From contig NZ_MPPL01000001.1 in the NCBI RefSeq assembly GCF_001911425.1, positions 890,022-954,021 on the forward strand: a stretch of 64,000 nt of DNA, read 5' to 3'. The stretch's first letter is position 1; the number at the start of each line of letters is the position of its first letter. Source of the DNA: Mucilaginibacter polytrichastri (GTDB taxonomy: Bacteria > Bacteroidota > Bacteroidia > Sphingobacteriales > Sphingobacteriaceae). Positions 28,168 to 35,908 of the stretch are shown here, one piece after another. A program made the translations under genes and the position numbers. The notes under the pieces were generated by a model. The model saw only the letters and a program-made list of their open reading frames with translations. It searched no databases and had not been told where the DNA came from.

Positions 28168-28722
28168 TTAGCAGCATCCAGAACCCGGTGCACAGCTTGC
28201 GGCAACGGCCAGGTTTTGCAATTGTATTTTGGGTTTAATGGCTACAGTTGGTGTGCAACATTCAGCGCCTTTATCATTTGTTCCGCAACTACCGCCCCGG
28301 TCTATCGCTTTACATTGTACGGCATCCGGGCGCAAGTCTACAATAAGGTTATTACCATCAATCACCAATGCATTAGGAAGCATCTGGCGGGTATCGAACT
28401 GAGTGCTGCCAAATTCAATTTTGACAATACCCTCGGGATTCAAAGGTAATGTTTGCTCAACCAAACCTATAATTGACAGTGCTTTACCAACATGCATAGC
28501 TTTATCCTGCTCATCGCCTTCGGGTACCCATAACTGTACGATGATCTCAGTCCAGGCATTCATAACACCACCACAGTCTATCGATGTAATAATAGCCTGT
28601 TTGATTTCTGTAATGTGGTAAGCGGCATTTACCCATTGGTTTGCGGTGTATTGGAATTGCAGGGTTAACGCACTATTTGCCTGTAATTGTTGTTTAAATG
28701 ATAACCATTTTAAGCTTTCCAT
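28168..28722 (-). CDS. DUF6428-type protein of the arsenic operon, cysteine-rich tail
   Basis: 184 aa from the ATG at 28722 (MESLKWLSFKQQLQ). The protein is soluble and ends in a Cys-rich segment: QCKAIDRGGSCG, AECCTPT and the terminal ASCAPGSGCC, nine Cys within the last ~50 residues. Homologues sit in Bacteroidota ars operons between arsR and arsC; the family is, to my recollection, DUF6428. The paired cysteines suggest arsenite or metal binding, for example handing arsenite to Acr3, but this is inference. It lies 11 bases upstream of arsC and has its own copy of the operator-like 16-mer at 28745. Confidence 0.78.
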   Translation of the reverse strand: MESLKWLSFKQQLQANSALTLQFQYTANQWVNAAYHITEIKQAIITSIDCGGVMNAWTEIIVQLWVPEGDEQDKAMHVGKALSIIGLVEQTLPLNPEGIVKIEFGSTQFDTRQMLPNALVIDGNNLIVDLRPDAVQCKAIDRGGSCGTNDKGAECCTPTVAIKPKIQLQNLAVAASCAPGSGCC

Positions 28723-28744
28723 TTTAATATGATTTAAACGTTTT

Positions 28745-28760
28745 ATTGCAATATTACGAT
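28745..28760 (-). promoter_or_regulatory. ArsR operator-like site, copy 2 (before DUF6428)
   Basis: attgcaatattacgat, an imperfect palindrome (12 of 16 positions symmetric), identical to 29116-29131 upstream of arsR. It is 23 bases upstream of the DUF6428 start, between it and the arsR stop, suggesting a second ArsR-controlled promoter inside the operon. Confidence 0.6.
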
Positions 28761-28778
28761 AGGTTGTTGTAAAAAAAG

Positions 28779-29108
28779 TTAACAGCAATTAGGCTTTAAA
28801 TTGTACGTGTTAAAAAAACCGCTAAGCTGCTTTTGCAAAGCACTCCAAACCTCAGGGTTAATGCAATAGCAAACACTAACACCTTCAATGGTTCCCTGGA
28901 TGATGCCGGCATTTTTTAATTCTTTTAAATGTTGGGATATGGTGGCCTGTGCAAGGCCAAGCTCATCAACCAGATCGCCGCAAATGCAGGCATTGGCTTT
29001 AATAATTTGCTGTAAAATAGCGATACGGGCAGGGTGGGCCATTGCTTTCAACGCAATTGCCAGCGCATTTTGCTCTTCTGTAAATATTTCTGTTTTGGTA
29101 AGTCCCAT
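28779..29108 (-). CDS. arsR: ArsR-family arsenite-responsive repressor
   Basis: 109 aa from the ATG at 29108 (MGLTKTEIFTEEQ); the TTG 33 bases further up is less likely. It has an ArsR-type winged helix with AMAHPARIAILQQI and LGLAQATISQHLKELKNAGI (~49-69). Cys41 and Cys43 (NACICGDLV) sit where ArsR proteins bind As(III) at the start of the DNA-binding helices, and extra pairs Cys80/Cys82 and Cys108/Cys109 could contribute. It represses the ars operon until arsenite or antimonite binds. The operator is probably the repeated 16-mer at 29116 and 28745. Confidence 0.93.
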   Translation of the reverse strand: MGLTKTEIFTEEQNALAIALKAMAHPARIAILQQIIKANACICGDLVDELGLAQATISQHLKELKNAGIIQGTIEGVSVCYCINPEVWSALQKQLSGFFNTYNLKPNCC

Positions 29109-29115
29109 TATATCG

Positions 29116-29131
29116 ATTGCAATATTACGAT
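29116..29131 (-). promoter_or_regulatory. ArsR operator-like site, copy 1 (before arsR)
   Basis: attgcaatattacgat, identical over 16 bases to the copy at 28745-28760 and in the same orientation. It lies 7 bases upstream of the arsR ATG, where bound repressor would block transcription start or elongation. Confidence 0.62.
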
Positions 29132-29170
29132 TAATATTCAATGTACCCTACAAAATAATTTTGTGAGAAA

Positions 29171-30640
29171 TTACAACTTCTTAATTGCCTCCATCTGATC
29201 TGGAAAAGCAGATTGGCCTTCGAGGTTAAAGATTTTTAAATCGGCTACTTCCCGGCTTTCTAAAACATGCTTAAAATAAGCCGGGCGGTTACTTCCCCAG
29301 GTTACGCTGCTGTTTCTAATGGTGATATGGTTAGCCTTATCGAGGTAAAAGGCAGATGTACTGCCGGTTAACAGGCCGTCTACCTTGCTCGGCCGGCGAT
29401 CATAGACCCCGCCGGGTATGGCTGTTGTTTTGTTAATCAGCACATCAACCTGGTCGAAAAAGATGCCTGATATTTTATCGGCAGATTCGCCGCCTACATA
29501 GATGCCGTTCTCGCTTTTGCACTTTATATTGCTGAAATAGATGTTGCTAACCATGCCGGCGCTCCCCTCGGTTTTGCCTTTCGGAAACCGCCAGCCTGCA
29601 TCCTTATTGTTGCCATTTGCCCGACGGTAGCTGGTTACATAAATAGGTTCGGCCTTGCCCCACCAAACATCCGAAAATAAGTGCGAATCTATAACGATGT
29701 TAGAGAATATAACGTCAGTCACCGTCCCTTCGTCGCGGTTTTGGATACCGATACCGCGGTTGCTTTTAGTAATTACACAATTGTTAATGAGTACGTTGCT
29801 AATGCGATCCATGTTTTCAGATCCTATTTTTATAGCGCATGATCTGGAGGTCATGGTACAGTTATTCACGGTTATGTTTTCGCAAGGGCCAAATTCTTCA
29901 TACTCGCGCCTGTTTTTCAGGCAAATACAATCATCTCCAGATTCTATGTAGCAATTGCTGATGCGTACATTCTTGCTATGATCCAGGTCTATCCCATCGC
30001 TGTTGCGTACTTTTAAACTGTTTAAAAGGGTAAGATTGTCAATCGCTACATCATCACAGCCCACCAAATGGACTGTCCAATAAGCAGAATTACGAATAGT
30101 AAGATCACGGATGCGGATATTTTTACCACCTACAATTGTTAACAGGTGAGGGCGCGGATCAACTATTTTAAAAGGCTTTAACTCGTACGAGTCTTCCAGT
30201 TCTGCACCCATAAATGAGATACCATTACCATCAATAACACCGCCGCCGGCTATGGTAACATTCTGCAGGTTTTCGCCGCCCATCCATATGGTGCCTTCGC
30301 CTTTATTATCGCGGAAAGCGCTTTTATTGTAAACACTTTCTTTAGGGTTGGCCAGCAGCTTAGCGTTTACCTCAATTACAAATTCAATATTTGAGAGCAG
30401 GTTAAACGGACCAGCCATGTAAGTATGCCCTGCCGGAATAATTACTTTACCGCCACCGGCTTTGTTACAGGCATTAATGGTTTTTTGAATGGCCAGGGCA
30501 TTATCTGTTATCCCATCGCCTATGGCGCCGTAATTTGTAATGTAATATGCGTTCGTTTTTTTATCGGGTTGCGCGTAAACGGGCACAGCACTTATCAAGC
30601 TGAGCAATAAAATTATAAAACAAATGTTACGGCGTATCAT
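29171..30640 (-). CDS. GH28-family glycoside hydrolase (polygalacturonase-type)
   Basis: 489 aa with a signal peptide (to ~Q24, AVPVYAQ). Right-handed beta-helix enzyme. The catalytic Asp motifs are NSDG (Asp215) and GDD (Asp236, Asp237), but the usual G-H-G motif is replaced by SCAIKIGSE (~267-275). It opens with ITNYGAIGDGITDNALAIQK, typical of secreted GH28. GH28 hydrolyses alpha-linked galacturonic acid bonds in homogalacturonan or rhamnogalacturonan. Only ~35% alike by eye to the two other GH28s in this locus, so it is a different subgroup. It is 13 bases downstream of GH92 on the same strand and probably in one operon with it. Confidence 0.88.
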   Translation of the reverse strand: MIRRNICFIILLLSLISAVPVYAQPDKKTNAYYITNYGAIGDGITDNALAIQKTINACNKAGGGKVIIPAGHTYMAGPFNLLSNIEFVIEVNAKLLANPKESVYNKSAFRDNKGEGTIWMGGENLQNVTIAGGGVIDGNGISFMGAELEDSYELKPFKIVDPRPHLLTIVGGKNIRIRDLTIRNSAYWTVHLVGCDDVAIDNLTLLNSLKVRNSDGIDLDHSKNVRISNCYIESGDDCICLKNRREYEEFGPCENITVNNCTMTSRSCAIKIGSENMDRISNVLINNCVITKSNRGIGIQNRDEGTVTDVIFSNIVIDSHLFSDVWWGKAEPIYVTSYRRANGNNKDAGWRFPKGKTEGSAGMVSNIYFSNIKCKSENGIYVGGESADKISGIFFDQVDVLINKTTAIPGGVYDRRPSKVDGLLTGSTSAFYLDKANHITIRNSSVTWGSNRPAYFKHVLESREVADLKIFNLEGQSAFPDQMEAIKKL

Positions 30641-30653
30641 ATTGAAGGTATTG

Positions 30654-32969
30654 CTAATTGTTATGCGTTAGGCTTGCCGGCTGATCTGTTGATTGTGTTG
30701 CCCATGTTTTAGCAGGCTTATCGTTCATGAAAATTTCCAGCAGCCCACCTGTATTAATGGTGGTATAGGTAAGGTAATTCTTTGTATAGGGTTTGCCATT
30801 CCATTTAACAGCTGCAATGTAGCTTGATTTGGCAGATTGTTTATGAGTAGCTATCGTAAATGCTTTCCCCTTAGGCAAATTTATAACGATATGATCAAAT
30901 AGGGGGGCAGTAAGGATATAATTATTAGATACTGGATCTACCGGATAAAAACCCAGGGAGGCAAATACATACCATGCCGACATTTGCCCTGCATCGTCAT
31001 TACCACTTAAGCCGCCCGGGCCGTCACTGTATTCATCGACTAGTATCGCCTTAACGCGAAGCTGTGTTTTCCACGGCGCACCGGTATAATTGTACATAAA
31101 TGGGATCTGATGGCCAGGTTCGTTACCATGCCAATATTCGTGGCTGTCGAAAAGATGGTCGAGCGATTGCTCGAGTTTGGCTTTGCCACCCATTAAACCG
31201 GATAATCCGGCAACATCCTGCGGCACATAAAAAGTATACTGCTGCGGTGTACCTTCTGTAATATAAGGCTCTTTTGTTGAAGGGTTGAAAGGCTGGTACC
31301 AGTTTTTATTCTCATACCGGCCACGTACCATACCAACTTCAGGATCAAATACATTGCGATAATTTAAACTCCTTTTAATTAGGGCATCATAATCGGCAGT
31401 TTTGTTTAATCCCTTGGCAACAATCGCCAGGGCATAATCATCATAAGCGTATTCTAAAGTCCGGCTTACCTGTTCTTTTTTATGAAAAGCCTCGGGTACG
31501 CTGTCTTCCATGGGGATGTAGCCATATTTAAGATAAGAGTTTAAAGCACGGCGGCCTTTGCCATCCTTATAATCTTTTGCGTTTGCACTATTAAAGGCAT
31601 TTTGCCGCATTAAACGGTAGGCTTCATTTACGTTATAATTGCGTATGCCCTTGGTATAGGCCGATGCAATAAAGGCTGTGCCGTGGTCGCCAACCATGGC
31701 GGCGGTATAGCTGTTCCAACAGGGGAATATCGGTAGCCAGCCACCCTGTTGGCCTTTGAGTATCATCGATTGTACACAGTCATTAATCAATTTGGGGTTT
31801 AGCAATTCATACAGCGGCAATTGTGCCCGATAAATATCCCACATCGAAAAATCGTCGTAATAGTTAGCACCTATTATTTTCTCTGATTGATAATTTCCCG
31901 CAAAGCGGGGATAGGTGCCATCTACATCATTAAACAAACGTGGGTGCTGCATGGCGTGGTAAAATGCCGTGTAAAAAATGCGCTTATCTTTTTCGACAGT
32001 TGTTGCTACCTGTATCTGGCTTAATGCCTTTTGCCATACCTGTTTGTTTTTTGCTACCAGCGACTCAAAGCCCCAACCAGGTATTTCTGCTTTCAGATTT
32101 TGGCGGGCACCGGCTATACTGCTAAACGAGGTACCGATGCGGATACGTAGTTTTTCGCCTTTGTTAATTTTAAAACCAAGGTAAGCACCAAGGTTTTTTT
32201 GATTGCTAATTGAATCCAAAAGTGAAACATGGGCACCGGCGAAAGTCCCGCTAGTGTTTATGCTTTTCTCTACCTTAATAACAAAATATCCGCTGAAGCC
32301 CGCAGGTTCACCCCAGCCTTGGTAAATACGGTGGGCAGGGTTGTAGCCGTAAATTTCGCCGCGTTTGGTATCAACCTTAATAAAGCCCTGGCCTTGGTCG
32401 CTGTTGGGTGTGATGAGTAAATATAGGCTATCTGTTTTATTGGCCGTAACCTGCATCATGCCGGCCCTTAACGTGGCTGTAATTTCGGTAGTTAGCTGAT
32501 AGGCCGGCAGTGTTACGCGGTAGTAGTGCGGTGCAGTTATTTCCTGCTGATGCGAAAAGGGAGTAGCATAAGCCGCAATATCTATTTTTAAATGCCCGGT
32601 AACAGGCATAATGGTAAAACTCCCATAATCCTGCGTGCAAGAGCCGCTAAGCCAATGCGTGCCTCTGAAACCGCTGAACATATTATCCTTATAAAAATAA
32701 GGGGGCACACACTTATTTTCAGACGATTGGGTTTGGGGTGTCCACTGTGTCATGCCGAAAGGCAGGCCTACAGCGGGTATGGTATTGGCGTTTAATTCGG
32801 TACCGTTGCCATGTTTAAGGGCGGCAGCTGTAGTGCTTGGTGCTGTACCGGCGAGTGGCTGTACATAATGTACAAGCGCTGTTTGCTGGGCCAACAGACT
32901 GGTTGCAGTAAAAATAATTGCAACCGTAAAGAGGTGGCTCAAAGGTTTTTTTAAAAGGTATTTGTTCAT
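30654..32969 (-). CDS. GH92-family alpha-mannosidase
   Basis: 771 aa from the ATG at 32969 (MNKYLLKKPL), giving a normal signal peptide (…TATSLLAQQ). GH92 hallmarks are present: GTHWLSGSCTQDYGSF near the N-terminus, the catalytic-region motifs HGNEPGHQIPFMYNYTGAPW and GNDDAGQMSAWYVFASLGFY near residue 640-700. Family members are Ca-dependent exo-alpha-mannosidases, mostly alpha-1,2. In this locus it could remove mannose from a complex glycan that also carries uronic acids. It lies between two GH28 genes on the minus strand (26-nt and 13-nt gaps), indicating one transcript. Confidence 0.93.
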   Translation of the reverse strand: MNKYLLKKPLSHLFTVAIIFTATSLLAQQTALVHYVQPLAGTAPSTTAAALKHGNGTELNANTIPAVGLPFGMTQWTPQTQSSENKCVPPYFYKDNMFSGFRGTHWLSGSCTQDYGSFTIMPVTGHLKIDIAAYATPFSHQQEITAPHYYRVTLPAYQLTTEITATLRAGMMQVTANKTDSLYLLITPNSDQGQGFIKVDTKRGEIYGYNPAHRIYQGWGEPAGFSGYFVIKVEKSINTSGTFAGAHVSLLDSISNQKNLGAYLGFKINKGEKLRIRIGTSFSSIAGARQNLKAEIPGWGFESLVAKNKQVWQKALSQIQVATTVEKDKRIFYTAFYHAMQHPRLFNDVDGTYPRFAGNYQSEKIIGANYYDDFSMWDIYRAQLPLYELLNPKLINDCVQSMILKGQQGGWLPIFPCWNSYTAAMVGDHGTAFIASAYTKGIRNYNVNEAYRLMRQNAFNSANAKDYKDGKGRRALNSYLKYGYIPMEDSVPEAFHKKEQVSRTLEYAYDDYALAIVAKGLNKTADYDALIKRSLNYRNVFDPEVGMVRGRYENKNWYQPFNPSTKEPYITEGTPQQYTFYVPQDVAGLSGLMGGKAKLEQSLDHLFDSHEYWHGNEPGHQIPFMYNYTGAPWKTQLRVKAILVDEYSDGPGGLSGNDDAGQMSAWYVFASLGFYPVDPVSNNYILTAPLFDHIVINLPKGKAFTIATHKQSAKSSYIAAVKWNGKPYTKNYLTYTTINTGGLLEIFMNDKPAKTWATQSTDQPASLTHNN

Positions 32970-32995
32970 TAAAATATTAGCCACTGGTTATTGCC

Positions 32996-34513
32996 TTATT
33001 TCTTTTGCGTCAGTATGCCGTTTTTATTACTTACCGGTAAACTAACCTTATCTATAGTCTCCCCGGTAACATTATTCAATACAATAACGGCTGTACTTTT
33101 TGATGCCGGGATAGTAACGTTTTGCAGTATTAATCCGTTGGTATCATCGGCAATTATTGACGGCCTGTAATCGTCCTGCGCGTAGCTTAGTTTTACGTTG
33201 TTTAACTTAATACCTTCTGCATGCCTGATGTACATGCCCCAGGCAGGCAGTTCGCCAAACATGGTAAATTCGGGATACCCGGTGGCATTTTCCGGAACAG
33301 AGGCCAAATCATCTATGCTAATGTAGGCCACTTCTTTTTTAGCACCGCCGCCATAGCTAATCTCTATGTTTTGCAAGGTTACATTTTGCACCGGGTGGCC
33401 GGGTAAGCCGGTTATGGACGAGGTGATTAAATTATGTGGCGGTATTTTAGGTGGTGGCCCTTCCAACGGGTAGCCAATGTCTGGTTTGCCAAAGGGTACT
33501 TCTACCTTAACGTCGTTAATTAATACGTTGCGTAATGTGCTGTACCTATTATCCTGATTACGGTGGCCAAGCCTGATAAACAGAGCATTGCCTACGTTTT
33601 TACCTATCACATGCCTGATATCAATATCCTGCAAATAAGCACCATCAACGGTTTCTAAGGCAATAGCAGAGCGATAGGTATCAAAAACAGTCAAGTTGCT
33701 TACCTTAATATTTTTGAAGCCTCCCAAAGAGCCGGTACCTATTTTAAACCCGCTTGCGCTTGATCGGGCGATACAGTTTTCTATCCATATGTTTTCACAA
33801 CTGCCTTGCGGATTTTCCGATTTTAAACAAATGGCATCATCTGCGGCATTAAAATAGCTGTTAGTGATCTTTACATTTTTTGAATCAACAATATCAATCC
33901 CATCATTATTCCAGTAAGCTGTGCTTTGCACCTTTATGCTGTCAATGGTCACATCATCGCATTCGCTGTAGGTTTGCACCCAGCAGGCCGCATTTTTTAA
34001 AGTGATCCCGGTTACCTTAACATGTTGGCAATTTTTAAAATATACCACGAATGGGCGATTTTTCTCTGTGGGGCGTTTTAAAAGCCATTGCTCATCTTGT
34101 ATTTTGCCTTGCCTTAGCAACATTAAGGTATTCTCAACCAAGTCGCGGCCCTGCCCATCAATAATGCCGTTGCCTGTAATGGCTATGTTTTGCTGGTTCT
34201 GTGCATAAATCACCGACATTTGATTGTCGGGATAATCCAGCCGTTTTGCACTGCCAAGCAGTATGGCATCATTATTTAAATGAAGTTCTACATCGCTTTT
34301 AAGGTTTAGCGGGGCCGTTATAAAATAACCCGCGGGGACGATTACCCTCCCCCCGCCATGGCTGGTTGCAGCATCAATGGCCTGTTGTATGGCTGCCGTA
34401 TTGATAAAATTTGAGCCAGACTTAGCCCCATAATTTAAAATGTTGTACGTTTTTTGCGAAAACGCATTAAGGCAAAAGATACTAAAAAGCAGGGTTATTG
34501 TGCTTTTGTTCAT
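32996..34513 (-). CDS. GH28-family glycoside hydrolase, paralogue of the enzyme at 40594
   Basis: 505 aa with a signal peptide (to ~Q20, LNAFSQ). Beta-helix GH28 with NNDG (Asp204) and AADD (Asp225, Asp226) and SASGFKIGTGS in place of the G-H-G motif. It is clearly paralogous to the 514-aa GH28 at 40594-42138 (both have [13 protein letters not shown] and [12 protein letters not shown]), and the two flank the lacI-susCD segment on opposite strands. It starts a minus-strand operon GH28-GH92-GH28. A CTTAAACGGTT motif shared with the lacI/susC intergenic region lies 139 bases upstream of its start. Confidence 0.9.
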   Translation of the reverse strand: MNKSTITLLFSIFCLNAFSQKTYNILNYGAKSGSNFINTAAIQQAIDAATSHGGGRVIVPAGYFITAPLNLKSDVELHLNNDAILLGSAKRLDYPDNQMSVIYAQNQQNIAITGNGIIDGQGRDLVENTLMLLRQGKIQDEQWLLKRPTEKNRPFVVYFKNCQHVKVTGITLKNAACWVQTYSECDDVTIDSIKVQSTAYWNNDGIDIVDSKNVKITNSYFNAADDAICLKSENPQGSCENIWIENCIARSSASGFKIGTGSLGGFKNIKVSNLTVFDTYRSAIALETVDGAYLQDIDIRHVIGKNVGNALFIRLGHRNQDNRYSTLRNVLINDVKVEVPFGKPDIGYPLEGPPPKIPPHNLITSSITGLPGHPVQNVTLQNIEISYGGGAKKEVAYISIDDLASVPENATGYPEFTMFGELPAWGMYIRHAEGIKLNNVKLSYAQDDYRPSIIADDTNGLILQNVTIPASKSTAVIVLNNVTGETIDKVSLPVSNKNGILTQKK

Positions 34514-34651
34514 GTAAGTTGATGTTTAACGTAACACCTGTGCTATCGAGGGGTATCCGGTATGCAAAGGCACTGGTTTGATGCAGATATAATTGTAGGG
34601 CTAAAGTATTAATAAAAAGCAGGCAGCGTACTTTTACATTGATTTAAACTA

Positions 34652-34662
34652 CTTAAACGGTT
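34652..34662. promoter_or_regulatory. LacI-operator-like half-site upstream of the GH28-GH92-GH28 operon
   Basis: cttaaacggtt, identical over 11 bases to 35790-35800 in the lacI-susC intergenic region. It lies in the 222-base spacer between this operon and the lacI stop codon; the right side (tcg) departs from symmetry. Candidate LacI-type binding site. Confidence 0.45.
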
Positions 34663-34735
34663 TCGTAACTTTTAAACTGCGTTTACTACATTAAAGCAGG
34701 GGGATACTTTAAAGAATATTAAAAAATTGCGAATA

Positions 34736-35746
34736 CTAATTGCACGATGTAGAATCTCTTTTTATCAGTTCGGATTCTAAGATCATACTTTCGTTAGGTT
34801 CAACATGCTTGTTATGCAGTATTTTAAAGAGGATGCTTGCGGCCTCTTTTCCAATTTCAAATGCAGGCTGGGTAATTGTTGTTAATGAGGGGTTAAGCAA
34901 CGGGGCCGTATTGAGATTAGAGAAACTAATTATTTTCAGATCTTTAGGGATATTTAAATTAAGCTCTTTACATACATAATAACAGGGTAATGCCAGGTCT
35001 TCAATAGATGAAATTACTCCATCTGGCTTATGTGTCAATATCAGGTTTTTAATGTTGTTATAATTTACAGCTTCATCTGTATCATACTTCACAATCAAGT
35101 CGCTGGTGTATAGCATATTGTGCTCTTTTAAGGCATCATGGTATCCCTGCACCCGCTTCTTTCCGGTCGAAAGGTTATCAAGGGCTAATAGGTAGGCGAT
35201 TTTTTTACACCCGCAATCAATTAAATGTTTGGTGGCATTGTAAGTGCTTAGATAGTCATCGGTTGTTATTTTAACGGCATCAATATCCTCATAAACCCTG
35301 TCGAAGAAAACAATGGGGATCTTTTTAACCAGTTCTCTAAAATGTTCGTTGTTAGAGGTCTCACTTGAAATAGAGATCAGGATACCATCAACCCGGCCGT
35401 TGAGCAGGCTATCTGTAAATGCCATTTCTATTTCGCTGTTTTCGTGCGTTTGATAAATAAGTACGTGATAATCAAGTCGACGGGCAATTTCCTCTATCCC
35501 CTTAATGGCCAGCGAAAAAAAGTTATTGGCAATTTCGGGTATAATAACAGCTATTGTTTTGGTTTTTTGCCCTCTCAAACTGCTACCCGCCGGGTTAAGT
35601 TCGTATTTTAGCTGTTTGGCTAAAGCCCATACTTTTTGTTTAGTTTCGTTGCCTATTTCATAACTGTCCTGAAGTGCTTTTGATACCGTAGCGGTAGATA
35701 CGTTTAACTCTTTTGCTATGGTTTTCATGGTAACAAGGCGCTTCAT
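34736..35746 (-). CDS. LacI-family transcriptional regulator of PUL 2
   Basis: 336 aa. The N-terminal LacI HTH is MKTIAKELNVSTATVSKALQ followed by the hinge region ~50-62, then a periplasmic-binding-like sensor domain (TKTIAVIIPEIANNFFSLAI at ~62-82, GVISSIEDLALPCYYV, SFSNLNTAPLLNPSLTTITQ). It is divergent from susC (162-base gap) and upstream of the minus-strand GH28-GH92-GH28 operon. It is likely a repressor or regulator of both directions, with a sugar or uronate as effector. LacI control, instead of an HTCS or sigma/anti-sigma pair, fits a soluble monosaccharide-like inducer generated in the cytoplasm. Confidence 0.92.
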   Translation of the reverse strand: MKRLVTMKTIAKELNVSTATVSKALQDSYEIGNETKQKVWALAKQLKYELNPAGSSLRGQKTKTIAVIIPEIANNFFSLAIKGIEEIARRLDYHVLIYQTHENSEIEMAFTDSLLNGRVDGILISISSETSNNEHFRELVKKIPIVFFDRVYEDIDAVKITTDDYLSTYNATKHLIDCGCKKIAYLLALDNLSTGKKRVQGYHDALKEHNMLYTSDLIVKYDTDEAVNYNNIKNLILTHKPDGVISSIEDLALPCYYVCKELNLNIPKDLKIISFSNLNTAPLLNPSLTTITQPAFEIGKEAASILFKILHNKHVEPNESMILESELIKRDSTSCN

Positions 35747-35789
35747 AATTAGATTTTTGGTTATTATAACTAAACAAATTGGTTATCGG

Positions 35790-35803
35790 CTTAAACGGTT
35801 AAG
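35790..35803. promoter_or_regulatory. LacI-operator-like palindrome between lacI and susC
   Basis: cttaaacggttaag: CTTAA/TTAAG arms around a central CG, 12 of 14 positions symmetric. The CG-centred form is typical of LacI-family operators. It is 44 bases from the lacI start and 106 bases from the susC start. Shares cttaaacggtt with 34652. Confidence 0.6.
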
Positions 35804-35908
35804 TAAATAAATTTACCACAAATACATATATTATAATTGTATTATTTACAGATTTGAGAATTAAAACACCCTGTTTTACAAAACCAATTATTTATTAAAA
35901 CCAAATGT

